Shown here one piece after another: positions 6,135-7,768 of a stretch of 7,768 bases of DNA. Origin of the DNA: Candidatus Brocadiia bacterium (GTDB taxonomy: Bacteria > Planctomycetota > PUPC01 > DSUN01). The position numbers were made by a program, and so were the translations under genes. The stretch spans positions 1 through 7,768 of the forward strand of contig JADHXT010000159.1 in NCBI GenBank assembly GCA_016782825.1. Direction: 5' to 3'. Within the stretch, counting starts at the first letter, position 1; each line of letters begins with the position of its first letter. The notes below the pieces were generated by a model, which saw nothing but the letters and a program-made list of their open reading frames with translations, was not told where the DNA came from and searched no databases.

Positions 6135-6140
6135 AGGGGG
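6135..6140 (+). promoter_or_regulatory. Ribosome binding site deciding the lipoprotein start
   Basis: AGGGGG ends five bases before the ATG at 6146. It favours this start over the in-frame ATG at 6113, which would give an unusually long n-region to the signal peptide, and over a TTG at 6026, which is the -35 box of the promoter. Confidence 0.6.
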
Positions 6141-6145
6141 TGAGG

Positions 6146-6781
6146 ATGCGCACCCGACTTCACCGTCCGATCGCGCTCGCACTCGCCATCGGCACAGCAC
6201 TGCTGGCCGGCTGCTCGGGGGATAGCGACCTGGAGGCACGCGTCGCTGCCCTGGAGAAGGCGAAAGAGGAGTCGCGCGAGAAGCAGGGACTCGAGCTCCG
6301 CCAGATGCGCAAAGACCTGGACGACGCCCGCATCGTGGTGGCGCAGCACGACAAGGCGCTGCCGAAGATCGAGCAGGACTTGCGGTCGCGCATCAAAGAG
6401 ATGGTGGCCCAGGAATCGCAGGGACGGCGCCGCTGGGAGGCGCCCCGCCCGCAGATCGAGCCCAAGTTCGAGGTGAAGCCCTACATGGGCTTCGACGCGC
6501 AGGACCTCCTGCCCGACGTGGCCGAGCACCTCAAGCTCGAGGCCAAGATAGGCGTGCTCGTCACCGACGTGCGGCCCGGCTCGCCCGCCGCCGTCGCCGG
6601 CATGGCCAAGAACGACGTGATCCGCTCCTTCGGTGGCATCGAGATCAAGGACTTCAAGGACCTCAAGAAGTCCTTCGTCGGCAAGAAGCCCGGCGACACG
6701 GTGGACGTGGTGGTCATCCGCGGCAAGAAGAAGGTGGAACTCAAGGTCAAGCTCGGCGCCAAGAAGGTCCGTGTCGGGTGA
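6146..6781 (+). CDS. PDZ-domain lipoprotein with coiled coil
   Basis: 211 residues. A short lipoprotein signal peptide (MRTRLHRP, then a hydrophobic run) ends in the lipobox LAGC with the lipidated Cys at 23; Ser follows, so under the proteobacterial rule it would go to the outer membrane, facing the periplasm. Residues about 27-92 form a charged, heptad-like coiled coil (LEARVAALEKAKEESREK and onward). After a proline-rich linker (about 98-110) comes one PDZ domain, about 112-204: YMGFDAQD, the turn DVRPGSPAAVAGMAKNDVI and FGGIEIKDFKDLKKSF, as in DegP/HtrA-type PDZ domains. No protease domain is present, so it probably binds peptides or scaffolds partners, with the coiled coil mediating oligomers. 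The C-terminus is very rich in lysine. It probably shares a transcript with the second PDZ gene 64 bases downstream. Function beyond that is unknown. Confidence 0.88.
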   Translation: MRTRLHRPIALALAIGTALLAGCSGDSDLEARVAALEKAKEESREKQGLELRQMRKDLDDARIVVAQHDKALPKIEQDLRSRIKEMVAQESQGRRRWEAPRPQIEPKFEVKPYMGFDAQDLLPDVAEHLKLEAKIGVLVTDVRPGSPAAVAGMAKNDVIRSFGGIEIKDFKDLKKSFVGKKPGDTVDVVVIRGKKKVELKVKLGAKKVRVG

Positions 6782-6835
6782 GCGCACCCCGCTTCCGCCC
6801 CATCCATTCGCCGCGCCACCCATCCCATTGTCCGC

Positions 6836-6839
6836 GAGG
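6836..6839 (+). promoter_or_regulatory. Ribosome binding site of the second PDZ gene
   Basis: GAGG ends six bases before the ATG at 6846. No promoter or terminator-like hairpin is visible in the 64-base gap after the lipoprotein, in keeping with one operon. Confidence 0.5.
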
Positions 6840-6845
6840 CCCAAT

Positions 6846-7768
6846 ATGATACGGCGGCTCGTGCCAGCGATCATCATCGCCCTATCCGCGCAAGGCCTGT
6901 GCGATGAGCAGGACCTCCAGTGGAAGCGACGCGCCCTCCGCGGCACGTCGGCGAGCGGCTACCTGGGCGTGGTGCACCTCGATGCCCCGCGCGATGCCAC
7001 CAAGCCCCGTGCCGCCCTCGTGTGCGAGCACGAGGGCGTGAGCCTCCATGTGGACGGGGCACGCTGGGTCGTCACGGCGGCCGATGGCTCGAAGACCCAA
7101 GGCGACAGCGCGTGCCGCGTGCCGAGCACGCTGTTCGTGAAGCGCACGCCGCCGCAGCTCCTCCTCGGCCTCAACGGCCAGTGGATCTATGGCTGCGCGG
7201 CGCCCGCCTTGGCGGGCAAGCCTTCCGTGCGCGTGGGCACGGCAGGCGCCACGGTCGCCCTCTTCCAGCTCGTGCCCCGCGAGCCCGTGCGCTTCGACGA
7301 CGACTTCCCCGACCCCGTGCCCCACGCGGGCCGCTGGGCCGCCGTGCGCGGCCGCTGGGCGCTCAGTTCCCTCTCCTCGCCCGAGCACAGCGCCAATCCC
7401 GCCGAGCTTGCCGCGCTCTTCGACAACCTCGAGGACGCCGCCTCGCTCAACCGCACCCGTACCCGCCACGTGGGCGTGGGCGTGGTGCTCGGCGGCGCAA
7501 CCCCACCCATCGTCGTTCGCATCGCCGCCGACTCGCCGGCCGAACGCGCCGGCATCCGCTACGGCGACCGCCTCCGCAAGGTGGACGGCGCCGAGGTGCA
7601 GAGCGTGGCCGCCGCCATGGCCGCCATGACCGGCGAGGAAGGCCAGAAGCTCACCGTGACCGTCGAACGCGAGGGGAAACAACTCGACAAGGAGCTGCGC
7701 CGCGAGATGGTGCTCTGGGGCCGCAGCCGCCGCCAGGTGGTCATCGACCCCTACGTGCCGGACGATGC
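6846..7768 (+). CDS. Exported PDZ-domain protein (3'-truncated)
   Basis: Open from the ATG to the window end without a stop: 307 complete codons, remainder outside. A signal peptide is likely (MIRR, hydrophobic 5-18); the Cys at 19 lacks a proper lipobox. Residues about 38-145 are beta-rich and unrecognised (GYLGVVHLDAP, ALVCEHEGVSLHVDG, WVVTAADGS, QLLLGLNGQWIYG, TVALFQLVP). Then FDDDFPDPVPHAGRWAAVRG and WALSSLSSPEHSANP (150-185) resemble the opening of a jelly-roll module of the concanavalin/LamG type seen in planctomycete proteins. A PDZ domain lies at about 209-286, with VRIAADSPAERAGIRYGDRL and VDGAEVQSVAAAMAAM. It interrupts or follows the jelly-roll opening, since the strand pattern DPYVPDD resumes at the cut end. 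No protease residues are seen. Probably a periplasmic partner of the upstream PDZ lipoprotein; role unknown. Confidence 0.78.
   Translation, partial: MIRRLVPAIIIALSAQGLCDEQDLQWKRRALRGTSASGYLGVVHLDAPRDATKPRAALVCEHEGVSLHVDGARWVVTAADGSKTQGDSACRVPSTLFVKRTPPQLLLGLNGQWIYGCAAPALAGKPSVRVGTAGATVALFQLVPREPVRFDDDFPDPVPHAGRWAAVRGRWALSSLSSPEHSANPAELAALFDNLEDAASLNRTRTRHVGVGVVLGGATPPIVVRIAADSPAERAGIRYGDRLRKVDGAEVQSVAAAMAAMTGEEGQKLTVTVEREGKQLDKELRREMVLWGRSRRQVVIDPYVPDD

Noticed and set aside
6026..6145. TTG start (6026) or ATG start (6113) for the PDZ lipoprotein
   Set aside because: The TTG is the -35 box of the promoter. The ATG at 6113 remains possible but gives a long n-region; the ATG at 6146 has the better ribosome binding site and a normal lipoprotein signal peptide.
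5883..6239. N-terminal extension of the DapF-like frame by 119 residues
   Set aside because: The extension has no family similarity, crosses both divergent promoters, and the DapF signature starts right after the internal ATG at 5882.
7608..7625. Two tandem copies of GCCGCCATG
   Set aside because: They encode Ala-Ala-Met twice within a helix of the PDZ domain; chance repetition of common codons in GC-rich DNA.
6882..7682. 266-codon minus-strand open frame opposite the last gene
   Set aside because: Shadow of the plus-strand PDZ gene, which is open for the full 923 bases and has a PDZ signature, a signal peptide and a ribosome binding site.

Overview
The window is GC-rich and densely coding, with Shine-Dalgarno-type starts at several genes and sigma70-like promoters. 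The gene content (tandem DUF1080 domains, an AP-endonuclease-2-like TIM-barrel sugar isomerase, PDZ lipoproteins of planctomycete style) suggests an uncultured bacterium of the Planctomycetota or a neighbouring PVC/FCB lineage. This is inferred from protein families only; there is no rRNA, tRNA or other phylogenetic marker here. I see no mobile element, CRISPR array or RNA gene.

Left block, plus strand (1-2649): the 3' end of a xylose-isomerase-like TIM-barrel protein, a 206-base gap with a possible weak promoter, a secreted protein with two DUF1080 (3-keto-disaccharide hydrolase) domains, and 33 bases later a small LeuD-type dehydratase subunit without its large subunit. The first two families recur together in carbohydrate catabolism loci, especially those using 3-keto sugars. 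The LeuD-like gene may supply a hydro-lyase subunit to the same locus or simply be a displaced housekeeping gene.

Middle block, minus strand (5882 down to 2681): a tight three-gene unit, dapF-like epimerase, then an unrecognised 542-residue soluble protein 15 bases later, then a 203-residue protein with one membrane helix at each end 28 bases later. It reads from a promoter with a perfect TATAAT box and converges on the left block at a shared GC-rich hairpin. The epimerase keeps both catalytic cysteines but has replaced several residues that hold the far end of diaminopimelate in the classical enzyme. Together with its two unknown partners it is the most interesting part of the window.

Right block, plus strand (6026-7768): a divergent promoter (TTGAAT, 17-base spacer, TATAGT) drives a lipoprotein with a coiled coil and one PDZ domain, followed 64 bases later by a second exported PDZ protein that runs off the end of the window. 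Neither shows a protease domain in the visible part.
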